Shown here in pieces: positions 10,101 to 16,063 of a stretch of 64,000 bases of DNA; position 1 is the first letter of the stretch; each line of letters opens with the position of its first letter. This stretch comes from Treponema brennaborense DSM 12168. GTDB lineage: Bacteria; Spirochaetota; Spirochaetia; Treponematales; Treponemataceae. The translations under genes were made by a program, and so were the position numbers. Location: positions 868,001 through 932,000 of the forward strand of contig NC_015500.1 of assembly GCF_000212415.1 (NCBI RefSeq), written 5' to 3'. The notes beneath the pieces are model-generated. The model was not told the origin of the DNA and did no database searches. It saw only the letters and a list, made by a program, of their open reading frames with translations.

Positions 10101-11872
10101 CGTTCGTTTCTCAGACGGGCGTTACGGCGGAAAACAAAACGTCAGGCGGCATCCGGGCGTCGTCGCTTGAAGGCGCTGTTTCCGCGTTTTCATACCGCAG
10201 CAATTCGTCGGGTCTCGATTCCTCCGTTAAAACGTTTGAAAACTCGGGCGTCGGCATAGATCAGAAATATTACGCCAACTCCGTGTTCGACGCGGCGACC
10301 TCGCCGACCAGATCGCCCGATTCGGACGGTCTGTATTTCGTGATCCCGCTAAAATCGGAGGATGCCGCGCTGTTTCCGCTGCGTTCGTCGTTCGACATTA
10401 CGTACGATGCGTCGGCTTCGTATATTACCGATCTTGCCGGCAACCGGATGAAATCCGCAGAGGTTGCTTCCATAGACCGCTCTCCGCCGACCTTTTCGCT
10501 TACGGTTGCGCCGGTTAAAACCAACAAACTGTACATCGTGTTTTCCAAGCAGATACGGACGACCGCCGCCGCTTTGGCCGTTATCCCGACGCAGCTTGAG
10601 CTGACCTATACGAGCGGTACGCCGGTTCCTGCCACCAATTTTGCCATCAAAACGGACGTTCCCGCGGAACTGGTGCGGCAGACTGCCGACGGAACCGGGC
10701 TTGCCGTTACGCTGAGCCGCCCCGTAACGCTTGAGGACGTGCGGAATCTTCGTGTCCGCGTAAAACAGCCGGCGACGACGACGATAGATCCGCTGACGGG
10801 CTTGCCCGATTATATTCCCGAGATTTTCGATGTGAAGGGAAACTCGATGATCGCCTTATCGGCTCACACGTTGAGCGATTTTGCCGTGAACGTGGTGAAC
10901 GTCATGTATGCGTTCGACGGCAAAGGCAACGCGGACGCGGATTCCGCCTTGCTGGGCGAAGGCACGTACGGTTCCGTTTACGACGAATATAATTGGGCCG
11001 TGCGCGATTTCAGCGGATCGGGAAACAACACCGGGCGGATGCTCACCGATTCCGATATCACCGTTGCGGTTCGCGTAACGGACGGCACCTCGGACGGCGG
11101 CATTGAAAACGCGCCGCGCGACGTTGCCTTTAAACTGATCGCCGCGGTAACGTATCCTCCCGATACGGTTTCCGACGCGTACAACAATCATCTGGGTACC
11201 GCTTTGCGGGTTTGGCTGCCGACCGAGCTTTCGACGCTCGCGTCCAAACCGAACCCGAACGCGAAGTATGTCGGCGAATACGCGGTGGACGCCGATACCG
11301 CCGGGCTGCTGCGGAATTTTGTCATACCGAACGCGTCCGATTCAGCCGGTTCGTTCGGCTGGACGGCGGGGCAGGAAGTGCAATTCCTGTTCGGGCTGTA
11401 CGATGCTACTGATCCTGCTGCGGCAATTATGATTGATCACGACGCGGATCCCGGCACTCCTGACGTTCCGTTATACGCGCTGTGCCTCTCCGCCGATCGC
11501 CGCGGCGTGCAGTCGTCCGTTTCGGGTGAAATGGCGTCGTCGCTTGATCTGTGGTCTTTCAAATTGGCCGATAAAGTCAGGCAGCGCGGCGGGGTTACCA
11601 TTTTGAACAACGTGATAAACGCGTCCGTCCGCGAAGAAACAGTCGTGGAAGTGGACATGCCGGCTGCCGGCAATCTGAGCGTCCAAATTTTGACGCTCGA
11701 CGGCAACGTGGTAAAAACGCTGCAAAAAGGCAGAACCGCTTCCGGTCTGCATTATTACCGCTGGAACGGCACTAACAATAGCGGCAGTCCGGTCGCGCGC
11801 GGCATGTATTTCGTCAGAATTACCGGATCGGGATTTGACGAAACGCGGAAAGTCATGGTGGTGAAAGAGTAG
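1151..11872 (+). CDS. Giant secreted beta-strand repeat protein (adhesin-like) with C-terminal FlgD-like domain
   Basis: This single frame of about 3573 residues begins with a basic stretch and a hydrophobic signal segment (FIRSILLSVLFLCAASAYA). Right after it comes YTWTGGAGDGSWSTAANW, and related Trp/Asn motifs recur near residues 340 (TTWTGTVNRDWSNSGNW) and 870 (YTWKGTADSNWDTLENW). The next two thousand residues are Gly/Thr/Val/Ser-rich, with endlessly varied motifs such as ALTNDGTV and GAVTLVTAGAL, typical of a right-handed beta-helix as in haemagglutinin-like adhesins. The last third is less repetitive. The final 75 residues (LSVQILTLDGNVVKTL ... GMYFVRITG) resemble the FlgD Ig-like/sorting-type domain that ends many treponemal surface proteins. 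The TTG start is set by GGAGG at 1141. I infer export and surface display; the ligand is unknown. The final hydrophobic residues do not look like an autotransporter barrel. Confidence 0.8.
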   Translation: MNFRNCRRPFYRSTTFSLFIRSILLSVLFLCAASAYAAVYTWTGGAGDGSWSTAANWSPSGVPGSSDTIKFTAGQSAEITLNGDVTIAGALVYNTTGTVTFNLNGHSLSVNGSGTEINSRFNLGSSTDDAALQGAHVVINGPGTVKVNEFDSSQNVDCSLTLNGGVNFSVSNTIYANGTAVTTIAGDSSCSFTLPAAYDSSDSTNVIEFAGAMPVTSAVGAYTVSTSGTPAVGGTVTVTVSSPATFSELKYVFTVKNTSGATAESYVIDGMPYTSGTTVDKTGLTPSDTSGSGSGPYVYTFPIVFPAIMDSGDGLSFTVQDGAGTALGSVLFFAPASGKTTTWTGTVNRDWSNSGNWTNGVPSSTVHTVTIPAVAVSPVLNEAVASGVKKITVDSGAELSLNGQSAGGAVLVNNGTVTLTGTETDIGSVTNGTVSTVVYTGPSATPVWGSDYANLTVNAGATLTLDRNVVVSGALTNSSGAVFDLAGQNVTVTGALTNDGTVRLYGTQTVSAGSVTNGAGSTVVYTGADDATTAFGASFAALKTSAGKVLDFSASTVTAETIVAAGALTLKAASLTLTSGGSAGGNVSFTCDDFELGGSFEVTSGNVTFDCPLTVASAASVSAPNGNVNFNSTIDDSTSNTNTFTVVAGGGTVTIGGNVGSTSPLAGFEVTAGLVNVGAAAVFADKQTYTANVSVTTNAAATFTGSVTIGSGNTFTSGIGGITFKGSVTGGEVSGSAGAAITMDNAADAVFAPGSFTHNDCLFEVKGSGSLNIKGAYTFNTFTCVQAGKQIAFKAGAVQTVAGTFAVTGTTGSPVLLESDTSGTKWIINVNPKKTTVTYAKISDSESYDVLVPYVTNSTGSNTVNWVSAVYTWKGTADSNWDTLENWRVGTVLPQKPTEKPLSDNANCEIVIGDSGTAGTYPLVLSASNPAGNGSGVITLKSITVNASSRFETNGRSITADTVENNGSVTVSGKESFSFTALTNGAASTVTYRNAGESVFPVWAADGATNISYDNLVIQGSYTGGIDTTNTTLLVDSNVITVAGTLTNYGCIEINGTGSVSKTDSAHGKFIYSAAAGSIANYTDAAGAYDYYDLEVTAGTWAVSAPITAAGSVTNAAVLSLSAGGSVTAVKGVYSNATKVTGGTCAVSATGSTSFVTVAGFDLAAGSALKLSATDKVTTGLFSSSGTGTLELSAPNLTVGAEISVDTLILAPTNAAATYTISTKISAANVLLRQGGTGAPSFVLDNTDNIVSQLAANDVGAVTLVTAGALSCGSVTDVTGTSYSGITASGNVTLNADGAITQTAPLKCAELTVTSGAEIILGNEANKIASLGAVSRGGEFKLVDSEGGLTVEGALGAVSGKASSVSIKTAGGDLVLNGAITEIGTVTLIASDDITHAAAITQTAPLTAGTLRFQADGAVTLTNADNAFGSVGGSGAAVSLADADGYTIGDAVAGSGIVASGAVSLSSTSGDITLMQPVASTGGDITLETVVSPPVGSVVLNYTGIAVVSNGGKITFNRPVRLDADIEIDSGGGAITFENTVTNAMENELTLSAGTGEVTLKGAIGTDTVPLSKFNVTADSVALNGGYVYAQDQTYTANVTVTTAVQLTGTGKLTLSTDKKFSAGTGLAVFDIKVTNDGKIIAGSGGISFLNSYSGASGTLTNDAAVGIEFKNTSGASLAVDVGTYKANGGLLKFSGDSAYNFKPGDSTYAALSFQNTARVTLTAGSTLNTDGEVTVGGAGVPASLTFKNGAGFEQSWTGTAPSFTVTNGEVAVGTGTFVCGNLSVASDGTFTQTGANASGTAGNSGFQSVQSMTNDGTLVWDSTSMGGFVTLKDSVGGSKAAEIAFNKKNVSVAANVTLSGVFYDLTVPPGVTVTNGAGIRVRRDFTIKAGGQYADNVQMLTLGGSDSLGADSEAGTISDNGTPKSSLGSVVVNQGATAKSFSTGIKTGQISVSGGSGAVTFSGALEATQFENNGGTFALSFNAAAGGQSSSVAAALTVNTTGAVSFGNSSTDVFSVTGALSVPVAAGEVKTAGTISAASVSFDRPVSLLADTKITGSGAGTPAVQFGSTIDAAPTTAAALTVTAGTGTVAFNGAVGAVNAPTSLTIESASAVSLNGGEVHTSGAQTYRGAVTLGADTLIKTANDAVTANDAVTFDGASCTVNGAFALTVNSGTAALVFGGEIGTTTMPTLVSISAGAVELHAPLKTSGALTVSNSGIFKSLDGADIEADGKIELTGAAVGGSVGGAYQLAGSVVSSGGAVSIGGTVSSPVNVYLYTSNTGTAVLQFEAGAGNGVTFNGNLFAAASGKTVAFDSDVQVNGSFVTYGIPISFGSSSTGITCEGDIVLLGEKYVEDDDTAASGVAGLFAYDHPLRTAAAGYAPASLSRTVLFPERLPDGSSLSLPEKTSAPVPSKSAVFDAASLGGKTLCAKKNFYANGVALEGTAVWTLSIPDNGKKSAAFAEAYHTSFKNCTVIPHPGTGSHAAVAAAEGCTDSGSNTGIAFSRPYLLMDTGIAATDLSGTANRSGTYTVYDDVVRVEFRDSAGNAIRIENSENEISAALPNVKFNGGSVVFSGAFTDADCTVSTDGKGDLAVFYLRISDADSRWNTDATGTSAGHPDSTDRGRMGVAAAHRTAVPNLDIPKALVAVYATLVDENKNRIAHYSGIPVKTDGSEGGIFGAVTDRCAPVLVAVRTGQELHEMETATAGTPNQKPYDAHNFIEFRYSEPVDIGDLSAIGGALNVQASRSFASAAEHGGAITEAGGGLTVTGFASVASGTLVTGSRDPAVDVSEVHSLYRSFALTVREGTASVQPHRVRIGIASYVQGTVTRNNTVFHNWIGFIDESKLPAGAVTRIGNDFIVDTAAVKNKLVHEGTANHPLPALSVDSETDELYGEWDCSPPVFAKFAGYDSTDGWANDSRECEIIGSGYLTGGSPGTTITQLEFHLFDNTPRYTAADVYQWVSKRGWMRGTADEQAARDISGGARSFVSQTGVTAENKTSGGIRASSLEGAVSAFSYRSNSSGLDSSVKTFENSGVGIDQKYYANSVFDAATSPTRSPDSDGLYFVIPLKSEDAALFPLRSSFDITYDASASYITDLAGNRMKSAEVASIDRSPPTFSLTVAPVKTNKLYIVFSKQIRTTAAALAVIPTQLELTYTSGTPVPATNFAIKTDVPAELVRQTADGTGLAVTLSRPVTLEDVRNLRVRVKQPATTTIDPLTGLPDYIPEIFDVKGNSMIALSAHTLSDFAVNVVNVMYAFDGKGNADADSALLGEGTYGSVYDEYNWAVRDFSGSGNNTGRMLTDSDITVAVRVTDGTSDGGIENAPRDVAFKLIAAVTYPPDTVSDAYNNHLGTALRVWLPTELSTLASKPNPNAKYVGEYAVDADTAGLLRNFVIPNASDSAGSFGWTAGQEVQFLFGLYDATDPAAAIMIDHDADPGTPDVPLYALCLSADRRGVQSSVSGEMASSLDLWSFKLADKVRQRGGVTILNNVINASVREETVVEVDMPAAGNLSVQILTLDGNVVKTLQKGRTASGLHYYRWNGTNNSGSPVARGMYFVRITGSGFDETRKVMVVKE

Positions 11873-11895
11873 CGGGCGGGCGGCCTTCGCGTCTG

Positions 11896-11930
11896 CACGT
11901 GCGGAGCCGGTGATCCGGCCTCCGCACGTG
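11896..11930. terminator. Strong hairpin between two convergent genes
   Basis: A stem of about 15 pairs (CACGTGCGGAG-CCGG against CCGG-C-CTCCGCACGTG, one bulge) with a TGAT loop lies between the stops of the giant gene and the minus-strand ABC ATPase gene. There is no U tract on either strand. It may protect 3' ends or stop transcription in both directions. Confidence 0.5.
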
Positions 11931-11936
11931 AGCGGC

Positions 11937-12731
11937 TCAGCTCAGCAGCATCCGGTCGTTTACAAGACCGTCTTCGCTGACGGTTTCAAACTTTTTGAGC
12001 AGATCGGCAACCTGCAGGTTCTTTTTTTCTTCGCCGCGCACGTCGTACACGACGTTGCCTTCAAGCATCATGATAAGCCGGTTGCCGTAGCGGATAGCGT
12101 TTTTCATGTTGTGCGTAACCATAAACGTCGTCAGCCTGTCTTTCGCGACGATTTCTTCTGTCAGTTCGAGCACTTTTTTCGCCGTTTTCGGGTCGAGCGC
12201 CGCCGTGTGTTCGTCGAGCAGCAGCAGCTTCGGTTTCTGCAGCGTCGCCATGAGCAGTGTCAGCGCTTGGCGCTGACCGCCCGAAAGCAGCCCCACTTTG
12301 GACGTCATCCGGTTTTCAAGACCGAGATCGAGCGACGCGAGCATGTCGCGGTATACGGCGCGTTCTTCCTGTTTGATGCCCCAGCCCAAACCGCGTTTTT
12401 TTCCGCGGCGGTAGGCGAGTGCGAGGTTTTCTTCTATCTCCATATTTGCGGCGGTTCCCATCATCGGGTCCTGAAACACGCGCCCCAAAAACTGCGCGCG
12501 GTTGTGTTCTTTCCAGCCGGTGATATCGGTTCCGTCCAGCATGATGGAACCGGTGTCCGTTCGGTGCACGCCTGCGATCAGATTCAGCAGCGTCGATTTT
12601 CCCGCGCCGTTTCCGCCGATGACCGTAACGAAATCTCCGTCGTCAAGTTCCAATGAAATGTCCCGCAGCGCCTTTTTTTCCGTAATGGTACCCGGATTGA
12701 ACGTTTTTGAAACATGCGTCAGCTTCAGCAT
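11937..12731 (-). CDS. ABC transporter ATP-binding protein (tryptophan/tyrosine-type importer)
   Basis: The 264-residue nucleotide-binding subunit has Walker A GGNGAGKSTLLNLIAG (about 38-53), the signature LSGGQRQALTLLMA (about 148-161), Walker B KLLLLDEHTAALD and the switch His in FMVTHNM. It powers the membrane permease encoded just upstream; the two genes overlap by 7 bases, so they are translationally coupled. GGAGGT sits 5 bases before the ATG. This type of ATPase pairs with a single multi-span permease and a PF04392-type binding protein, the arrangement known from streptococcal tryptophan uptake. The substrate here is inferred from that similarity only and could be another aromatic or small amphipathic compound. 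Confidence 0.85.
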   Translation of the reverse strand: MLKLTHVSKTFNPGTITEKKALRDISLELDDGDFVTVIGGNGAGKSTLLNLIAGVHRTDTGSIMLDGTDITGWKEHNRAQFLGRVFQDPMMGTAANMEIEENLALAYRRGKKRGLGWGIKQEERAVYRDMLASLDLGLENRMTSKVGLLSGGQRQALTLLMATLQKPKLLLLDEHTAALDPKTAKKVLELTEEIVAKDRLTTFMVTHNMKNAIRYGNRLIMMLEGNVVYDVRGEEKKNLQVADLLKKFETVSEDGLVNDRMLLS

Positions 12732-13633
12732 GAAGTACCTCCCTGCGTGCTCTGTTTTTTTATCATATTCTTTTTAATAACGGGAATGGCGAGCGCCAGC
12801 GCTACGATGACCGCGGTCAGGAGTTTCAGATCCGTCGATTTCAGTCCGAGCTGCAGGACGACCGCGATAATGATGCGGTAAATGATGGAACCGAACACGA
12901 CGGACATGAGCATATACCAGAATGAAAACCGCCGGCCGAAGATGACTTCACCGATGATGATCGACGCGAGGCCGATAACGATAGTACCGGTTCCCATGCC
13001 GACGTCCGCGTATCCCTGACTTTGGGCAACGAGCGCGCCGGAAAGCGCGACGAGCGCGTTTGAAAGCATGAGCCCCGCGATTTTCATAGTATCGGTGTTG
13101 ACGCCCTGCGCGCGCACCATCCGTTCGTTGTTTCCGGTGGCACGGATTGCACAGCCGGTTTCCGTTCCGAAAAACCAATAGAGCGCCGCGATGATGACTG
13201 CCGAAAAAATCATTCCGGACAAAAGCGAACTGACAGTTCGGTCCAAACCGAACAGCTCTTCAAACTGCGTCATCAGCGTAACCGTGCCCAGCAACGGCGT
13301 GTTCGCTTGCCCCATGACGCGGATATTTACGGAATACAACGCGATCATCGTCAAAATGCCGGCGAGTATACCGGGTATCTGGAGTTTCGTGTGCAGCAGT
13401 CCCGTTACGATGCCGGAAAGCCCGCCGGCGACGAACGCGGCGAGCAGTGAAACGGCGGGATTTATTCCGTTGACGATCATAACGGCGCTCACCGCTCCGC
13501 CCAACGCGAAACTGCCGTCTACGGTCAGATCGGCAAAATCAAGTACTTTGAAAGTGATGTATACTCCCAGCGCCATAATTCCCCAAAGCACACCCTGCGA
13601 TGCGGCGCCTTGTACGGCAAGTAAAATTCCCAT
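12725..13633 (-). CDS. ABC transporter permease (tryptophan/tyrosine-type importer)
   Basis: The 302-residue protein has about eight or nine hydrophobic spans, such as GIMALGVYITFKVLDFADLTVDGSFALGGAVSAV near the N-terminus and VIVALALAIPVI at the C-terminus. It carries the family signature of BPD_transp_2 permeases (FKVLDFADLTVDGSFALG; TGCAIRATGNNERMVRAQGVNTD). It forms the channel of the importer whose ATPase follows with a 7-base overlap. An AGGA ribosome-binding site precedes the ATG. The partner binding protein is not upstream as usual. It lies beyond purU at 14794-15780 with its own promoter, so this pair must be transcribed separately, from the 170-base gap before purU. A stable hairpin (13676-13692) lies in the putative leader. 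Confidence 0.87.
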   Translation of the reverse strand: MGILLAVQGAASQGVLWGIMALGVYITFKVLDFADLTVDGSFALGGAVSAVMIVNGINPAVSLLAAFVAGGLSGIVTGLLHTKLQIPGILAGILTMIALYSVNIRVMGQANTPLLGTVTLMTQFEELFGLDRTVSSLLSGMIFSAVIIAALYWFFGTETGCAIRATGNNERMVRAQGVNTDTMKIAGLMLSNALVALSGALVAQSQGYADVGMGTGTIVIGLASIIIGEVIFGRRFSFWYMLMSVVFGSIIYRIIIAVVLQLGLKSTDLKLLTAVIVALALAIPVIKKNMIKKQSTQGGTSC

Positions 13634-13675
13634 ATGTGATCCTTTTTTGTTTTAGTCTGCAAAACGTGTGCGGCG

Positions 13676-13692
13676 GCAGCCGTTTCGGCTGC
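13676..13692 (-). other. Hairpin in the presumed 5' leader of the permease gene
   Basis: GCAGCCG-TTT-CGGCTGC forms a 7-base stem about 45 bases before the permease start. No riboswitch is recognised. It could influence translation or mRNA stability. Confidence 0.3.
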
Positions 13693-13765
13693 AACCGCCG
13701 TGCAGCCGCTCCGGCGATCGGCGATGCGGCAAACGGCACCCTTGTATGGTATCAAATTTTGCCGA

Positions 13766-13794
13766 TTGTGTCATCAGAAAAAAAAGAGTATAAT
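13766..13794 (+). promoter_or_regulatory. purU promoter giving a very short or absent leader
   Basis: TTGTGT (13766-13771), a 17-base spacer and a perfect TATAAT (13789-13794) precede the ATG at 13803 by only 8 bases. Transcription should begin at about 13801, so the mRNA would be leaderless or nearly so. Confidence 0.65.
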
Positions 13795-13802
13795 AGGCGG
13801 AT

Positions 13803-14696
13803 ATGAACACGATACAATATACGTTTACCGCAACAAGTCCGGATAAAAGCGGTTTAATTGCAGCTATTACGCACGCTATTGCCGCATCGGGCGGCAATAT
13901 TTTAAATCTTGCGCAGCATACCGCGGTCGACGTCGGGATCTTTTTCTGCCGTATCAATTTTTCCGTTCCCGAATCGGCTGTTCCCGAATCATCCGATTCC
14001 GAATCATCCGATCAGTCGTTTTCGGAAGATCGGTTCCGTGAACTTTTTGATGAAACGGCCCGTTCCTTTTCCTTGACTTGGCAGCTGTTCCGCGCCGATA
14101 AAAAGCAGCGGATGGCCGTGCTGGTATCCAAGACGAGCCATTGTCTGTACGAAGTGCTGCTCAAGCATCAGGACAAGCAGTTGCATTGCGATATACCGGT
14201 CATTATTTCCAACCATCCCGATCTGTGTGCGGTTGCGACCGAATTCCATATTCCCTTTTATCAAGTCGATCCGGCCAAAGGCAAAGCCGCGTATGAAACC
14301 GATTTGGCGGCGATCCTTACCGAATACCGCATCGACATTCTGTGCCTCGCCCGGTATATGCAGATTCTGTCGCCCGAGTTTACGCGGGCGTGGAACAACA
14401 AGATTATCAACATACATCACGGCTTTTTGCCTGCGTTCAAAGGTGCAAAACCGTATCATCAGGCGTGGCATAAAGGCGTAAAAATCATCGGTGCCACGGC
14501 TCATTTTGCCAACGAAGATCTCGACCAGGGACCCATCATTTATCAGGACGTGATCCGCGTACAGGATACCAATTCAATAGAAGAATTCGTGCGCATGGGA
14601 AAAGACGTCGAACGGAAAGTACTTGTCGAAGGATTGAGGCGCTATTTCGATCACAGCATTTTCCTGCACGAAGGCCGCACGTTCATCATAGAATAA
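13803..14696 (+). CDS. purU: Formyltetrahydrofolate deformylase PurU
   Basis: PurU hydrolyses 10-formyl-tetrahydrofolate to tetrahydrofolate and formate, balancing the one-carbon pool and supplying formate for purine synthesis. An N-terminal ACT domain (SPDKSGLIAAITHAIAASGGNIL, residues about 10-35) is followed by the formyltransferase-fold catalytic domain. Its landmarks are LCLARYMQILSPEF, INIHHGFLPAFKGAKPYHQAW (catalytic Asn and His) and HFANEDLDQGPII (catalytic Asp). At 297 residues it is slightly longer than most members because of a Ser/Glu-rich insert at about residues 56-76, encoded by short imperfect repeats. The gene stands alone on the plus strand between two parts of a minus-strand transporter locus. 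Confidence 0.93.
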   Translation: MNTIQYTFTATSPDKSGLIAAITHAIAASGGNILNLAQHTAVDVGIFFCRINFSVPESAVPESSDSESSDQSFSEDRFRELFDETARSFSLTWQLFRADKKQRMAVLVSKTSHCLYEVLLKHQDKQLHCDIPVIISNHPDLCAVATEFHIPFYQVDPAKGKAAYETDLAAILTEYRIDILCLARYMQILSPEFTRAWNNKIINIHHGFLPAFKGAKPYHQAWHKGVKIIGATAHFANEDLDQGPIIYQDVIRVQDTNSIEEFVRMGKDVERKVLVEGLRRYFDHSIFLHEGRTFIIE

Positions 14697-14729
14697 ACGC
14701 TGAATAAACGTTTCTGCGCGGATAAAAAA

Positions 14730-14778
14730 ACGGCGTGAAACGATTTTTTTTCCGCTTCACGCCGTTCTCCGTTTTTTT
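14730..14778. terminator. Bidirectional terminator between purU and the ABC binding-protein gene
   Basis: ACGGCGTGAA (14730-14739) pairs perfectly with TTCACGCCGT (14756-14765). On the plus strand a T7 run follows after five bases. On the minus strand the stem runs straight into T7. It can end both convergent transcripts. Confidence 0.8.
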
Positions 14779-14793
14779 AGTTTTCAGTGCGGA

Positions 14794-15780
14794 TTATTTC
14801 AGCTGCGCCTGAATTTCCGCCGGAACCGCAATACCGATTGCTTTCACCGTATCCGCGTTCACGGATAAGTCGCACGTTTCAAGATATTCGATCGGCATTT
14901 CAGCCGGTTTTTTGCCGTCACGGAGAATAGCCGCCGCCTGCTTGGCCGTCTGTTTGCCCAATTCGTAATAGTTTATGCCGTACGTTGCAAGACCGCCCTG
15001 GACGACCATGCCTTCTTCTCCGCAGAATACGGGAATTTTTGCCGGATTCGCTACGATTGCGACCGTCGCCATACCGGCGGCTATCATGTTGTCGGTCGGC
15101 GCGTAGATTGCGTCCACTTTGCCGATGAGACTCTGCGTAACCTGCTGGATTTCGTTCGAGTTGGATACCGTCGCGTCGATGTATTTGATGCCGAGCTCCG
15201 CGCACGCTTTTTTTGCAATATCGATCTGGAATTTAGAATTCTGCTCGCTTGAACAATACAGAAAGCCGATCGTTTTCAAATTGGGAACGAACTGTTTTGC
15301 GAGTTTGATCTGCGCTTCAACGGGCGTCAGGTCGGACGTACCCGTTACGTTCGTTCCGGGCAGTTCGTTCGACTTTACCAATTTTGCCGACGCCGGATCC
15401 GTTACCGCAGTAATCACGATCGGAATCGTGCGCGTCAGATTTGCAACCGCTTGAGCGGCGGGAGTGGCGATGGCCAGAATCAGGTCGTCTTTATCGTTCA
15501 CCAGTTTCTGTGCGATCGTAACGCAGTTCGCCTGTTCGCCCTGCGCGTTCTGATAATCGATTTTGATATTCTGTCCGTCGACGAATCCTTCTTCTGCAAG
15601 GCCGTCCACGAATCCGCGGTACGACGCATCGAGCGCGACGTGTTCGACCAACTGCACGACGCCGATTTTATATACTTTTTCTCCGGTGGGTGCGTCTTTC
15701 TGTCCGAGCGCGAATACCGTGCTTCCGCTCAGCGCGGCTGCAAGCACGATGGCCGTCATTTTAGTGATCGTTTTTTTCAT
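14794..15780 (-). CDS. ABC transporter substrate-binding protein (PF04392 type, tryptophan/tyrosine-like)
   Basis: The 328-residue periplasmic binding protein starts with a signal peptide (MKKTITKMTAIVLAAALSGSTVFA) and continues LGQKDAPTGEKVYKIGVVQLVEHVALD. The family features are visible: the two-lobed fold opening KIGVVQLVEH..LD, TRTIPIVITAVTDP, and IGFLYCSSEQNSKFQ at the start of lobe 2. It should deliver ligand to the permease/ATPase pair at 11937-13633, although purU intervenes on the other strand. I place the start at 15780 because GGAG lies 8 bases upstream and the signal peptide begins there; the open frame extends 55 codons further without such features. The substrate is inferred from the family only. 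Confidence 0.87.
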   Translation of the reverse strand: MKKTITKMTAIVLAAALSGSTVFALGQKDAPTGEKVYKIGVVQLVEHVALDASYRGFVDGLAEEGFVDGQNIKIDYQNAQGEQANCVTIAQKLVNDKDDLILAIATPAAQAVANLTRTIPIVITAVTDPASAKLVKSNELPGTNVTGTSDLTPVEAQIKLAKQFVPNLKTIGFLYCSSEQNSKFQIDIAKKACAELGIKYIDATVSNSNEIQQVTQSLIGKVDAIYAPTDNMIAAGMATVAIVANPAKIPVFCGEEGMVVQGGLATYGINYYELGKQTAKQAAAILRDGKKPAEMPIEYLETCDLSVNADTVKAIGIAVPAEIQAQLK

Positions 15781-15873
15781 GTCCGTTTTCTCCTTGAACC
15801 GCCCGAATTTGTGTGCCGACCGGTTCGTACGTTTTCCCGATACAAGCTTCTGCAAATAAACTGTATCTTCTTT

Positions 15874-15903
15874 ACTATAATGAAAGCGGCGTGCCGTAGT
15901 CAA
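15874..15903 (-). promoter_or_regulatory. Promoter of the ABC binding-protein gene
   Basis: Read on the minus strand, TTGACT (15903-15898), an 18-base spacer and TATAGT (15879-15874) lie about 95 bases before the start codon at 15780. This independent promoter fits the separation of the gene from its permease and ATPase. Confidence 0.6.
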
Positions 15904-15962
15904 TATAATAACGGGCAAAAGCGTTTTTTTATTGTCAAACTGCATACGGAAAAGGTAAAATG

Positions 15963-15971
15963 TGGTATACT
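15963..15971 (+). promoter_or_regulatory. Extended -10 promoter upstream of the flavodiiron protein gene
   Basis: TGG-TATACT (15963-15971) is an extended -10 element. No good -35 is spaced for it (TTGTCA at 15932 is 28 bases away). It lies 92 bases before the start codon at 16064. Confidence 0.45.
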
Positions 15972-16063
15972 TGCATCCGTATCGGGCGGCCCGTTTCCGG
16001 CCGCTGTGAAGAAGCGCGCTGTGTGCGTGATCGATAAAAATTCTGCATTATATAGAGGTGTTT

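Noticed and set aside
1214-11752. Many long minus-strand frames inside the giant surface-protein gene
   Set aside because: They are shadows of its biased codon use (Thr/Gly/Val-rich), lack ribosome-binding sites and resemble no protein.
13634-13802. Riboswitch before the ABC permease gene
   Set aside because: Only one simple hairpin is visible in about 100 leader bases; no known aptamer pattern and no terminator or sequestered ribosome-binding site.
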